Assembly: GCA_002695035.1 (NCBI GenBank)
Contig: NZNU01000063.1
Location: forward strand, 1 to 34,118
Length of the DNA stretch: 34,118 nt
Direction of reading: 5' to 3'
Source: Micavibrio sp.
GTDB taxonomy: Bacteria > Pseudomonadota > Alphaproteobacteria > Micavibrionales > Micavibrionaceae
Under the pieces are notes generated by a model. It saw only the letters and a program-made list of their open reading frames with translations, had not been told where the DNA came from and made no database searches. Both the position numbers and the translations under genes were made by a program. Positions within the stretch are counted from its first letter, which is position 1. Every line of letters starts with the position of its first letter. Positions 1 through 6,777 of this stretch are shown here, piece by piece.

Positions 1-2
1 CC

Positions 3-260
3 GGGGCAGTATCCTCATTTTTATATGTCCTTAGTTTTACAGCTAATCTGATATTTCAGGCAAATATTCAGGAAGACTCCCTGATAAGACATACAGCTCT
101 TGAAATTGAAAAGATCAAGGATTTTGCCTCCAGGCAGGCAAATGATGTTTTTTCAAACGGGTTGCCGGAAGATGAGGTTTCAGGAAAAGTCACTCCCCAG
201 CGTATTGAAAAATTATCTGGGAAGATCCCCGAGGTCGTTGAAAGACGCATCTTTGCATAA
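3..260 (+). CDS. C-terminal part of an unrecognised protein (5' end outside window)
   Basis: A reading frame is open from the window edge and stops at TAA 258-260, giving 86 residues. It begins with a hydrophobic stretch (about residues 3-18, SSFLYVLSFTANLIF) followed by a charged, probably helical tail ending in VVERRIFA. No in-frame Met lies in the visible part, so the start is outside the window. The tail contains no motif I recognise, and no function is assigned. The next gene follows 52 bases downstream on the same strand, so the two could be co-transcribed. The call rests only on the open frame and its protein-like composition. It could be a chance open frame, although the amphipathic charged tail makes that less likely. 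Confidence 0.5.
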   Translation, partial: GAVSSFLYVLSFTANLIFQANIQEDSLIRHTALEIEKIKDFASRQANDVFSNGLPEDEVSGKVTPQRIEKLSGKIPEVVERRIFA

Positions 261-312
261 TATTCATGCTTTGATTAAAGAACTTTAAACTATTTCCGGG
301 CGTTAGTATGTC

Positions 313-1380
313 ATGAAACATAAAAGGCGAAAAACCGGATATTTTGTAGTTACAATTGCCATTTTGCTTATTGCAGGTCGCATCTATCTGCCTTATTGGG
401 TGAAAGACTATGTGAACCGCGCGTTGGACAATATTGACGGGTATAGTGGTTCGATATCTGATATTGATTTGGCCCTTTGGCGCGGCGCATATCAGATTGA
501 TGATCTAATCCTTGTAAAAGATAACGGGCCCGAAGAAACGCCTTTTCTGACAATCAAAAAGACGGATCTTTCTGTTGAATGGCGTGCGCTTTTTAAGGGT
601 GAGGTCGTGGCAGAAGTTGACTTATACTCCCCTGAAATGAATATGGTTTTTGCTGGCACCAATGCGGTGCAAACAGGAACAGACACTGACTGGACGGTTG
701 CCATAAAAGATTTGATGCCGCTGGACATTAACAGAATTGGGATTCATGGTGGCCGTATTAATTACAAGGATTTCACTTCTTCGCCAGATATAAATCTTTA
801 CCTGTCCTCACTTGATGCAACAGTTACCAATCTGAGAAATGTTGAGGAGGAAAATGTTGCCTTGCCTTCCGATATTACGGCAACAGCCGGGACTATTGGC
901 AAAGGACGTTTTTCGCTGAACGGAAAACTTAATATTTTAAAGAAGACACCCGATTTTGATCTTAATATAAAGGCGGAAAGTGTTGCTTTACCTGCAATCA
1001 ATAACTTTACGAATAAATTAATTGGCGTAGATTTTGCAGGCGGCAATCTGGGTATATATTCTGAGATTGCCGCTAAAGATGCTCGGGTCAACGGATATGT
1101 TAAGCCTGTATTGACTGAGGTCAACATGGTTGATACTGAAACGCAGGATACAAACCCTTTCGATGTGATTTGGGAATCGATTGTATCGGTTTTCACGGAA
1201 GTCACCGAAAATCAGGAAGAAGACCAATTTGCCATGAGGATACCGCTGGAAGGTTCACTTGATAACCCCGAAAGCAATCCCTGGCAGGTGGTAGGCAGTA
1301 TTTTCCGCAATGGTTTTGTAAAAGCCTTCTCCCGCGATGTGGATGGCGATGTCAATTTCTTTGGTCAGCAAAGTGAGTGA
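313..1380 (+). CDS. AsmA/DUF748-like membrane-anchored protein
   Basis: The 355-residue product has a short basic N-terminus and one membrane segment (about residues 9-29) followed by a long periplasmic domain. The segment after the anchor (LPYWVKDYVNRALDNI, then GYSGSISDIDLALWRGAY) is typical of DUF748/AsmA-like proteins, whose beta-rich domains act in envelope or outer-membrane homeostasis. Later segments such as INRIGIHGGRINYKDF also fit the DUF748 repeat pattern. The usual family members are often much longer, so this is a small one. No good ribosome-binding site is visible before ATG 313, and an ATG five bases upstream is out of frame. It converges on flhB with a 13-base gap and no hairpin between them. 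A flagellar role is not indicated beyond position. Confidence 0.7.
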   Translation: MKHKRRKTGYFVVTIAILLIAGRIYLPYWVKDYVNRALDNIDGYSGSISDIDLALWRGAYQIDDLILVKDNGPEETPFLTIKKTDLSVEWRALFKGEVVAEVDLYSPEMNMVFAGTNAVQTGTDTDWTVAIKDLMPLDINRIGIHGGRINYKDFTSSPDINLYLSSLDATVTNLRNVEEENVALPSDITATAGTIGKGRFSLNGKLNILKKTPDFDLNIKAESVALPAINNFTNKLIGVDFAGGNLGIYSEIAAKDARVNGYVKPVLTEVNMVDTETQDTNPFDVIWESIVSVFTEVTENQEEDQFAMRIPLEGSLDNPESNPWQVVGSIFRNGFVKAFSRDVDGDVNFFGQQSE

Positions 1381-1393
1381 TATCTAATAGTAT

Positions 1394-2470
1394 TTAATTC
1401 AGCTTTTTGCCGCGCTTTTTGAAGACAAAAGAGATGACTTCCGCCACTGCTTTATAAAGTTCGGTCGGGATGGGTTCATCAAGCTCCACAGTCGCATAAA
1501 GCGTTCTGGCAAGGGGAGGATCGGGGTAAAGAGTTATATTATGTTCCTTTGCAACTTCCCTTATACGCATGGCGACATTGTCAACACCTTTCGCAATTAC
1601 GACAGGTGCCCCGCCACTTGCGGCATCATATTTTAAGGCTATAGAATAATGGGTCGGGTTAGTTATGATAACATCTGCTTCTGGAACGGCCTGCATCATG
1701 CGCTGGCGCGCTTTTTCGGCTCTTAATTGTTTAAGTTTCCCTTTCACATGCGGGTCACCTTCGGTCTGACGGTACTCATCCTTGACCTCCTGCTTGGTCA
1801 TGCGCATTTTTTTATAATGTTCATAACGCTGAAAAAGCAGATCGATCACGGCGATAATAAGAAGAACGATCAAAATTCCCGCCATCATGCGTAAAACAAG
1901 ACTTTTTATTTCCCCCAGCAGTTCAGGCATAGGCAAACCGATTGTGTGTTCAATGCCGCTGAAATAAGGAATGACAAGGATTGTCCCGACTGCGCCGATT
2001 GCGCCGAGTTTTAAAACCCCTTTTGCAAACTCAACAAGAGAGCGCGCAGAGAACAGCCTCTCAAATCCTTTTTTAAAAGATATTTTGCTGATATCAGGTT
2101 TGATGGATTCAGGAGCGAAGAGGGGACCGACTTGCGCAAATGGCCCGATAAACGCGGCCAGCATCAACACAAGGAACGGCAGCATTATAATACCCATGAT
2201 ATTCCACAAATTATCCGCCAGTAGAACTGTAAAACCACCCGGAATTGCCGGTAATTCGGCGGCACGCTCAAGGTAAGTCCTCAAATTGACAAAGAGTTTG
2301 GAAAAAACCGTTGGTATAAGAAGGGCAACTATGATGGTGGCGGCCAATAACATGATCCAGTTATTGACCTCACGGGATAGTGCAACTTGCCCTTTTTTAC
2401 GCGACTCCTCTAGTTTTTTCGGGGTCGGTTCCTCGGTTTTCTGGGCATCGTCCTGATTTTCATCACTCAT
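1394..2470 (-). CDS. flhB: Flagellar export switch protein FlhB
   Basis: FlhB is the inner-membrane export-gate subunit that switches the flagellar type III secretion system from rod/hook to filament substrates. The 358-residue length is normal. The N-terminus carries the family signature (EEPTPKKLEESRKKGQVALSR) and about four membrane segments follow between residues 40 and 215. The cytoplasmic C-domain has the autocleavage motif NPTH at about residues 271-274, then the expected PDPPLARTLY and PIPTELYKAVAEVI segments. The cleavage site is therefore intact. It is the last gene of the minus-strand flgB-flgC-fliE-fliQ-fliR-flhB run and lies 24 bases after fliR. No clear Shine-Dalgarno precedes ATG 2470, so translation may depend on the upstream genes. 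Confidence 0.97.
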   Translation of the reverse strand: MSDENQDDAQKTEEPTPKKLEESRKKGQVALSREVNNWIMLLAATIIVALLIPTVFSKLFVNLRTYLERAAELPAIPGGFTVLLADNLWNIMGIIMLPFLVLMLAAFIGPFAQVGPLFAPESIKPDISKISFKKGFERLFSARSLVEFAKGVLKLGAIGAVGTILVIPYFSGIEHTIGLPMPELLGEIKSLVLRMMAGILIVLLIIAVIDLLFQRYEHYKKMRMTKQEVKDEYRQTEGDPHVKGKLKQLRAEKARQRMMQAVPEADVIITNPTHYSIALKYDAASGGAPVVIAKGVDNVAMRIREVAKEHNITLYPDPPLARTLYATVELDEPIPTELYKAVAEVISFVFKKRGKKLN

Positions 2471-2494
2471 AAGGGGTTTAGTATACCATAAGCT

Positions 2495-3262
2495 TTATCC
2501 CATGAAGAAAAAGCGCATACCCTCCTCGTAAAATGATAACCAATAGGCCAGACCCGCTGCAACTGTGATCGCCATAACCAGAAAGGCCAGCATGATCTGA
2601 ACAGGAATGGCAAGAAGGAAAACCTGAACCTGGGGCATAAGGCGCGCCAGAACACCCATCCCGATATACAGAACTGTTGTAATCACCATAAACGGTGCCG
2701 CAATGCGAATACCGGTGTAAAAGGCGGCGGCCACAGCACGTGTGGTTAATTGTGCCATTGATGAACTGTCAGGCATGTCGCCAACGGGAAATATCTGGTA
2801 GGAGTTGACCAGCCCATAAATGAGAAGGTGGTGTAAATCTGTCACGAAAATAAGAAGCATTCCTATCATAAGGAAAAATGTACCAACGATAGAGGACTGG
2901 GAAGATAATGCCGGGTTAAAAAGCTGGGCGTTGGACAAGCTGGCTTGTAAGGAAATCACCATACCTGCCGTATCAAGCGCCATCATTAAAATTCTTGCGA
3001 TCATTCCTATAAAGGCGCCGACAACGAATTCTCCCATTAGCAACATAAAAAAAGTAAATGTTCCAGGCACTTCTGCGGGCATAAATCCGCGGGTTGCAGG
3101 GAAGAGTATGAGGGCTAGCCCCAACCCCATAAAAAGACGGACACGTGTGGGTGTATAAGAGTCTCCGATACCCGGAAAAAACATCATAGCTGTTCCAATG
3201 CGCACAAAGGTGAGCATGAAGAAAAAAACGCCCGTATCAAAAAATTCGGTAAGGTTTTCCAT
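2495..3262 (-). CDS. fliR: Flagellar export-gate protein FliR
   Basis: FliR is a polytopic inner-membrane component of the flagellar type III export gate, assembling with FliP and FliQ. The 255-residue protein is almost entirely hydrophobic with several membrane segments. It contains the FliR pattern: an N-terminal segment with FVRIGTAMMFFPGIGD, then RVRLFMGLGLALILFP, a central GEFVVGAFIGMIARI stretch, and AAPFMVITTVLYIGMGVLARLMPQ near residue 200. It follows fliQ after 23 bases and precedes flhB, the standard order in many flagellar operons. The start ATG at 3262 fits family length. Confidence 0.97.
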   Translation of the reverse strand: MENLTEFFDTGVFFFMLTFVRIGTAMMFFPGIGDSYTPTRVRLFMGLGLALILFPATRGFMPAEVPGTFTFFMLLMGEFVVGAFIGMIARILMMALDTAGMVISLQASLSNAQLFNPALSSQSSIVGTFFLMIGMLLIFVTDLHHLLIYGLVNSYQIFPVGDMPDSSSMAQLTTRAVAAAFYTGIRIAAPFMVITTVLYIGMGVLARLMPQVQVFLLAIPVQIMLAFLVMAITVAAGLAYWLSFYEEGMRFFFMG

Positions 3263-3285
3263 CGGAAAGTTTCAACCCCTTTTAA

Positions 3286-3552
3286 TCAGGGTATACCGAT
3301 AATGCGGTCGGATAGCCGCTGCATAAAGGAAATAAGTGTAACGGCAAAACCTGGAAGAAAAACAAAAATAGCCACGAAAATGGCTATAATCTTAGGCACG
3401 AAAACAAGTGTAATTTCCTGAATTTGCGTCAGTGCCTGCACAAGGGCAATAACCACACCGACGACTAGACCAATAAGCATTACCGGCAAAGATAGCCGGA
3501 TGGTTAACCAGATCGTTTCCTGAATAAGTGATATAACATCTGCCTGTGACAT
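3286..3552 (-). CDS. fliQ: Flagellar export-gate protein FliQ
   Basis: FliQ is a small two-helix inner-membrane subunit of the flagellar type III export gate. The 88-residue length is exact for the family. Two hydrophobic hairpin helices are evident, with the family segments ETIWLTIRLSLPVMLIGLVVG and ALTQIQEITLVFVPKI. It lies 53 bases downstream of fliE and 23 bases upstream of fliR on the minus strand, as expected for an export-gate operon. Confidence 0.97.
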   Translation of the reverse strand: MSQADVISLIQETIWLTIRLSLPVMLIGLVVGVVIALVQALTQIQEITLVFVPKIIAIFVAIFVFLPGFAVTLISFMQRLSDRIIGIP

Positions 3553-3605
3553 GAAAAACAGTCTATCCCTTTGGAGAACTCATGTCGAGCAGCGTTTTAA
3601 ATTTA

Positions 3606-3932
3606 TTAGATTGGCATTCTCAAGACTTCTTGAAGTGCACCAACCAAACGGTCACGCACTGCAACAACAGTCTGTAGAGTAATTTCAGCACTTGTTACAG
3701 CCTGAACAACATCATTGAGGTCGGCATTACCTACAACAGCCTCGGCGGATACTTTCTCTCCACTTTTCATGGTATCAACCACGTTTTCTGCTGTTGATTT
3801 CAAAATGTCTTCGAATGAGCTTCCGCCTTCAACTTTTGCAGGGGAGGCACCGGACATACCGCCACCGGCGCCACCGATTTTGGCAGTGTTTCCGTAGATA
3901 TTAGCAGCGACTTGTGAAGCGATTTTATCCAT
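3606..3932 (-). CDS. fliE: MS-ring/rod junction protein FliE
   Basis: FliE joins the FliF MS ring to the proximal rod and is an early substrate of the export gate. The product is 108 residues, the normal size. A Gly/Ala/Ser-rich N-terminal half (about residues 17-35) precedes the conserved FliE C-terminal helices: SFEDILKSTAENVVDTMKSGE, then NADLNDVVQAVTSAEITLQTVVAVRDRLVGALQEVLRMPI. It sits between flgC and fliQ on the minus strand. FlgB-FlgC-FliE is the standard proximal rod gene set. Confidence 0.95.
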   Translation of the reverse strand: MDKIASQVAANIYGNTAKIGGAGGGMSGASPAKVEGGSSFEDILKSTAENVVDTMKSGEKVSAEAVVGNADLNDVVQAVTSAEITLQTVVAVRDRLVGALQEVLRMPI

Positions 3933-4007
3933 AATTTAACCTTCTTTATTCCTTAAAGACATACTCATTATATCATAAAAAGTTCATATATACCAGTTTT
4001 GTAAGGT

Positions 4008-4421
4008 CTAGCGCAGCATATCGATGGTGCGCATCATCATATCACGGGACTGTTCGACCATACCAAGATTGGCCTCGTAAGAGCGTTGGGCCTCTCTCAT
4101 ATCGGTCATCTCAATCAGCATATTTACGTTTGGCATTTTAACATAGCCCTGATCGTCTGCAGCAGGGTGGTCAGGCATATATTTGGTAATAAACTGCTCT
4201 TTATCGACCTTTTTAACCTCATCAACCTGAACGAGCTTTTCTCCGGACGCTTTGTCCATCTCGTTTTTAAAGGTAATCACCTGGCGGACATAAGGGTCAT
4301 CACCGGGTTTAAGAGGTGCTGTATCGGCATTGGCCAGGTTCTGTGCAATTACTCTTACACGCTCGCCCTGCGCGCGCATACCATGTGTTGAAATTGTCAT
4401 TGTGCTGAACATGTTTGTCAT
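4008..4421 (-). CDS. flgC: Proximal rod protein FlgC
   Basis: FlgC is a proximal rod subunit of the flagellar basal body. The product from ATG 4421 is 137 residues. I prefer this start to an upstream in-frame one at 4445 because AAGGAGA sits just before ATG 4421 and the protein then begins MTNMFSTMTISTHGM, as FlgC should. The rod-family motif is present (RVRVIAQNLANADT) and so is the conserved C-terminal helix ending in ANLGMVEQSRDMMMRTIDMLR. The central loop (GDDPYVRQVITF and later MPNVNML) also fits FlgC. It follows flgB after 49 bases and precedes fliE. Confidence 0.97.
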   Translation of the reverse strand: MTNMFSTMTISTHGMRAQGERVRVIAQNLANADTAPLKPGDDPYVRQVITFKNEMDKASGEKLVQVDEVKKVDKEQFITKYMPDHPAADDQGYVKMPNVNMLIEMTDMREAQRSYEANLGMVEQSRDMMMRTIDMLR

Positions 4422-4470
4422 TTTTATCTCCTTATTTCTAATCAATCTCTATTCTTTAAAATATGGGCTT

Positions 4471-4887
4471 TTACTGACCGCCGCCCTGTCCAAGGGCCGT
4501 GCGGATCATGCCTATATTTTTACGCATGATATTCATCATTAATGTGTGGTCGATGCTGGTTTCGTTGGCACGCATCATCTGTTCTTCCAAAATGACCGAG
4601 TTTTCACTGGGTGCCACTTCGTAAGTTGTCTTTTGCTTGACGTTTTTACCTTTTGATACTTCCCCCGCAGCAGGCATGTGACCTGCGTTTGTAGATGCCA
4701 TACGGACTTTTTTGCTGCCTGTGACATCTGATAAAACGCGACCAAAATCAACATCAGAGATCTCACGTGCCCGGTAATTTGGTGTATCAGCATTTGAAAT
4801 GTTTTGGGCAATGACTTTCTGTTTTGTGTCCAGATAGTCCATTTTTGCTCCCAAAGCCTGAAATAATGCTATATTTTGAATTGTCAT
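4471..4887 (-). CDS. flgB: Proximal rod protein FlgB
   Basis: FlgB is a proximal rod protein of the flagellar basal body. The 138-residue product shows the axial-protein N-terminal signature (DTKQKVIAQNISNADTPNYRA) and a C-terminal helical segment with NETSIDHTLMMNIMRKNIGMIRTALG. It is the first gene of the minus-strand flgB-flgC-fliE-fliQ-fliR-flhB operon. A sigma-54-type promoter lies about 50 bases upstream (minus strand, 4955 to 4939), which predicts a leader of about 40 nucleotides. The upstream gene is divergent. Confidence 0.96.
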   Translation of the reverse strand: MTIQNIALFQALGAKMDYLDTKQKVIAQNISNADTPNYRAREISDVDFGRVLSDVTGSKKVRMASTNAGHMPAAGEVSKGKNVKQKTTYEVAPSENSVILEEQMMRANETSIDHTLMMNIMRKNIGMIRTALGQGGGQ

Positions 4888-4938
4888 GATTTTTGAACCC
4901 TTATTTCAAAAAAATTGTTTTTCCCTGCCCAATTTCGT

Positions 4939-4955
4939 TGCAGGATACGTGCCAA
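4939..4955 (-). promoter_or_regulatory. Sigma-54 promoter for the flgB-flhB operon
   Basis: Read on the minus strand this is TTGGCACGTATCCTGCA. It has the -24 GG, the -12 GC and exactly ten bases between them, as RpoN promoters require. It faces flgB with a predicted start about 12 bases beyond the GC, near 4928. It ends two bases before the preferred ATG (4957) of the divergent FlhB-like gene, so the two transcription units share this short region. Confidence 0.85.
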
Positions 4956-4956
4956 T

Positions 4957-5391
4957 ATGAGTAGAGATGATGAATTCAAAGACGGTTTACGGTCGGATGA
5001 CCCCCTAAAGCCTTTAAATATAAAGGAAAATAAGAAAAATCCGATTGCCGTTGCTGTGCAGTCCGGTGCAACACTTGAAGATATTCCGCGTATAATTGCC
5101 TCGGGACGGGGAAAAATTGCCGAGCAAATTTTGCAAATGGCCTATGAAAACGGCATGAAGGTGCGTTCAGATGAAGATCTGGCCGAAATACTTGCCAAAA
5201 TCGACCTTGATTCCCCTATACCATCAGAGGCGTTTTTAGCGATTGCAGAAGTGTTATCCTATGTATTTCGCGCAAATGGAGAACCTGACCCGTTCAATGC
5301 CGTTTTAAAAGATGTCTTAAGCAACTGGCAGGGGCAGGCAGATAATGCTATAGAAGATATATCCGGAACAGATAAAAAGAAAAAAGAGTAA
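4957..5391 (+). CDS. FlhB C-domain-like cytoplasmic protein (EscU/YscU/HrcU-like)
   Basis: From ATG 4957 the product is 144 residues with no membrane segment. Residues of about 30-115 match the cytoplasmic C-domain of FlhB: NPIAVAVQSG, then GRGKIAEQILQMAYENGMKV, then DSPIPSEAFLAIAEVLSYVF. The full FlhB in this window has the equivalent segments. The NPTH cleavage motif is absent, so it should not autocleave. Stand-alone FlhB_C proteins are known beside flagellar genes and can partly substitute for the FlhB C-domain in some species. An in-frame TTG at 4915 would add 14 residues but has no family support. It is followed directly by the next gene: the TAA stop ends at 5391 and the next ATG starts at 5392. 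Confidence 0.85.
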   Translation: MSRDDEFKDGLRSDDPLKPLNIKENKKNPIAVAVQSGATLEDIPRIIASGRGKIAEQILQMAYENGMKVRSDEDLAEILAKIDLDSPIPSEAFLAIAEVLSYVFRANGEPDPFNAVLKDVLSNWQGQADNAIEDISGTDKKKKE

Positions 5392-5676
5392 ATGGACGGG
5401 CCCCTATCAAAAAAACAGATTTATGTGCAATCTCTTCATAGCCAAAGAGAGCGGGTTGAACGTTTTCTGGAAACCTTGCGGGATGGACAGATACCTATGG
5501 TCGGGCCGCTAGAGCAGGATATATCGGTCTTATGTGAGAATATAAGTAAACTGAAACCTGATGAGGCAAGAGAAGTCGAGCAGGATTTACGCAGCCTTCT
5601 TTTACTGGTAGAAGAGTTCGTGAGAGAGCTTGAAGATACGCAGGCCTCTTTAAAGACAAAGCTGGAAAGCGAATAA
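5392..5676 (+). CDS. Small coiled-coil protein of unknown function
   Basis: The 94-residue product is soluble, charged and predicted to be largely helical, with heptad-like stretches such as SLHSQRERVERFLETLRDG and LVEEFVRELEDTQASLK. It starts at the base after the stop codon of the FlhB-like gene and ends 14 bases before fliO, so it is very likely translated in the same operon. Its size, acidity and helical character resemble FliT/FlgN-type export chaperones, but I see no diagnostic motif. A chaperone or export-apparatus accessory role is only inferred from context. Confidence 0.75.
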   Translation: MDGPLSKKQIYVQSLHSQRERVERFLETLRDGQIPMVGPLEQDISVLCENISKLKPDEAREVEQDLRSLLLLVEEFVRELEDTQASLKTKLESE

Positions 5677-5690
5677 CGGGCACAGGCTTC

Positions 5691-5999
5691 ATGGATACAC
5701 CTACAATTTTAAGATTTTTCTTTGCGCTGGTACTCGTCCTCATCATGATGGGCGGCCTTGGACTTATCCTGAAATATGTCAGCAACAGTCGCGTAATACG
5801 CGGAAATGGAACGAAGCGCCTATCTGTTACAGAGACACTCTCGATAGACCATAAAAGACGCGCTGTTATACTGCAATGCGATGAAAAAGAGCACCTTGTT
5901 ATTTTGGGTGCAAATAGCGAAACTGTAGTAGAGACACGCTCCATAAATAGTGAGAATGTAGATAAGACTAAAACAAAAAAGGCAAAGGCCGCCAAATGA
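5691..5999 (+). CDS. fliO: FliO-like export-gate assembly protein
   Basis: FliO is a single-pass membrane protein that helps FliP ring assembly. The 102-residue product has one membrane helix near the N-terminus (about residues 7-29) and then a small soluble domain with the FliO pattern: KRLSVTETLSIDHKRRAVILQCDEKEHLVILG. The C-terminus is Lys/Ala-rich. It overlaps fliP by four bases (ATGA at 5996-5999), implying translational coupling. FliO is poorly conserved, so the call leans on both this pattern and the position before fliP. Confidence 0.88.
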   Translation: MDTPTILRFFFALVLVLIMMGGLGLILKYVSNSRVIRGNGTKRLSVTETLSIDHKRRAVILQCDEKEHLVILGANSETVVETRSINSENVDKTKTKKAKAAK

Positions 6000-6769
6000 A
6001 AAAAATAGCCCTTCACAGTTCCTGCTTAATATTGCTGGCCGCAATTATCTTTATCGGCGGCCCCGCGCTCGCACAGACTGTGAGCCTTGATCTCGGCGGT
6101 GATAACCCGGGAACTGTGACAGGTCGTGTTATCCAACTTGTCGCGCTCCTGACTATATTGTCACTTGCCCCGTCCATCCTGGTCATGATGACCTCTTTTA
6201 CACGTATTATTGTTGTTTTGTCTTTCCTTAGAACAGCCATCGGTATTCAGCAGACACCGCCCAATACGGTAATGATCTCGTTGGCATTGTTCCTGACATT
6301 TTTCATCATGTCACCAACATTAGAGGCAGCTTATGATCAAGGGCTTCAGCCTTTAATTAACGAAGAAATTGACGAAGTTGAAGCATTTGAGCGCGCGACC
6401 GAGCCGTTCCACGAATTTATGATGTTTCATGTGCGTCCCTCGGATCTTGAGCTTTTCAGCGAACTAAGCGGAAGAGGCCCGTTTGAAACAGCAGAGGATG
6501 TACCTCTAACGGTTCTTGTGCCGTCATTTATGATTTCGGAGCTACGCCGCGCTTTCGAAATCGGCTTTATGATCTTCCTGCCATTTTTGATTATCGATAT
6601 GGTGACGGCTGCTATACTGATGTCCATGGGTATGATGATGCTGCCGCCAATTATGATATCACTACCGTTCAAGATCGTGTTTTTTGTGCTGGTTGATGGC
6701 TGGAATCTTATCGCGGGATCACTTATCCAAAGCTTCGATATAGTTCCGACACTACCGCCGGATCAGTAA
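5996..6769 (+). CDS. fliP: Flagellar export-gate protein FliP
   Basis: FliP forms the core of the flagellar type III export gate with FliQ and FliR. The 257-residue product has a cleavable signal peptide (about residues 1-26, ending PALAQ). Family segments are clear: SLAPSILVMMTSFTRIIVVLS, then GIQQTPPNTVMISLALFLTFF, LTVLVPSFMISELRRAFEIGF, and MVTAAILMSMGMMMLPP. It is the last gene of the plus-strand run from 4957 and stops eight bases before the converging TPR gene, with no terminator hairpin in the gap. Confidence 0.97.
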   Translation: MKKIALHSSCLILLAAIIFIGGPALAQTVSLDLGGDNPGTVTGRVIQLVALLTILSLAPSILVMMTSFTRIIVVLSFLRTAIGIQQTPPNTVMISLALFLTFFIMSPTLEAAYDQGLQPLINEEIDEVEAFERATEPFHEFMMFHVRPSDLELFSELSGRGPFETAEDVPLTVLVPSFMISELRRAFEIGFMIFLPFLIIDMVTAAILMSMGMMMLPPIMISLPFKIVFFVLVDGWNLIAGSLIQSFDIVPTLPPDQ

Positions 6770-6777
6770 GTTTGTAA

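Noticed and set aside
5495-6016. 173-codon frame on the minus strand over fliO
   Set aside because: It is an antisense shadow of fliO and the preceding gene, with no protein-family features.
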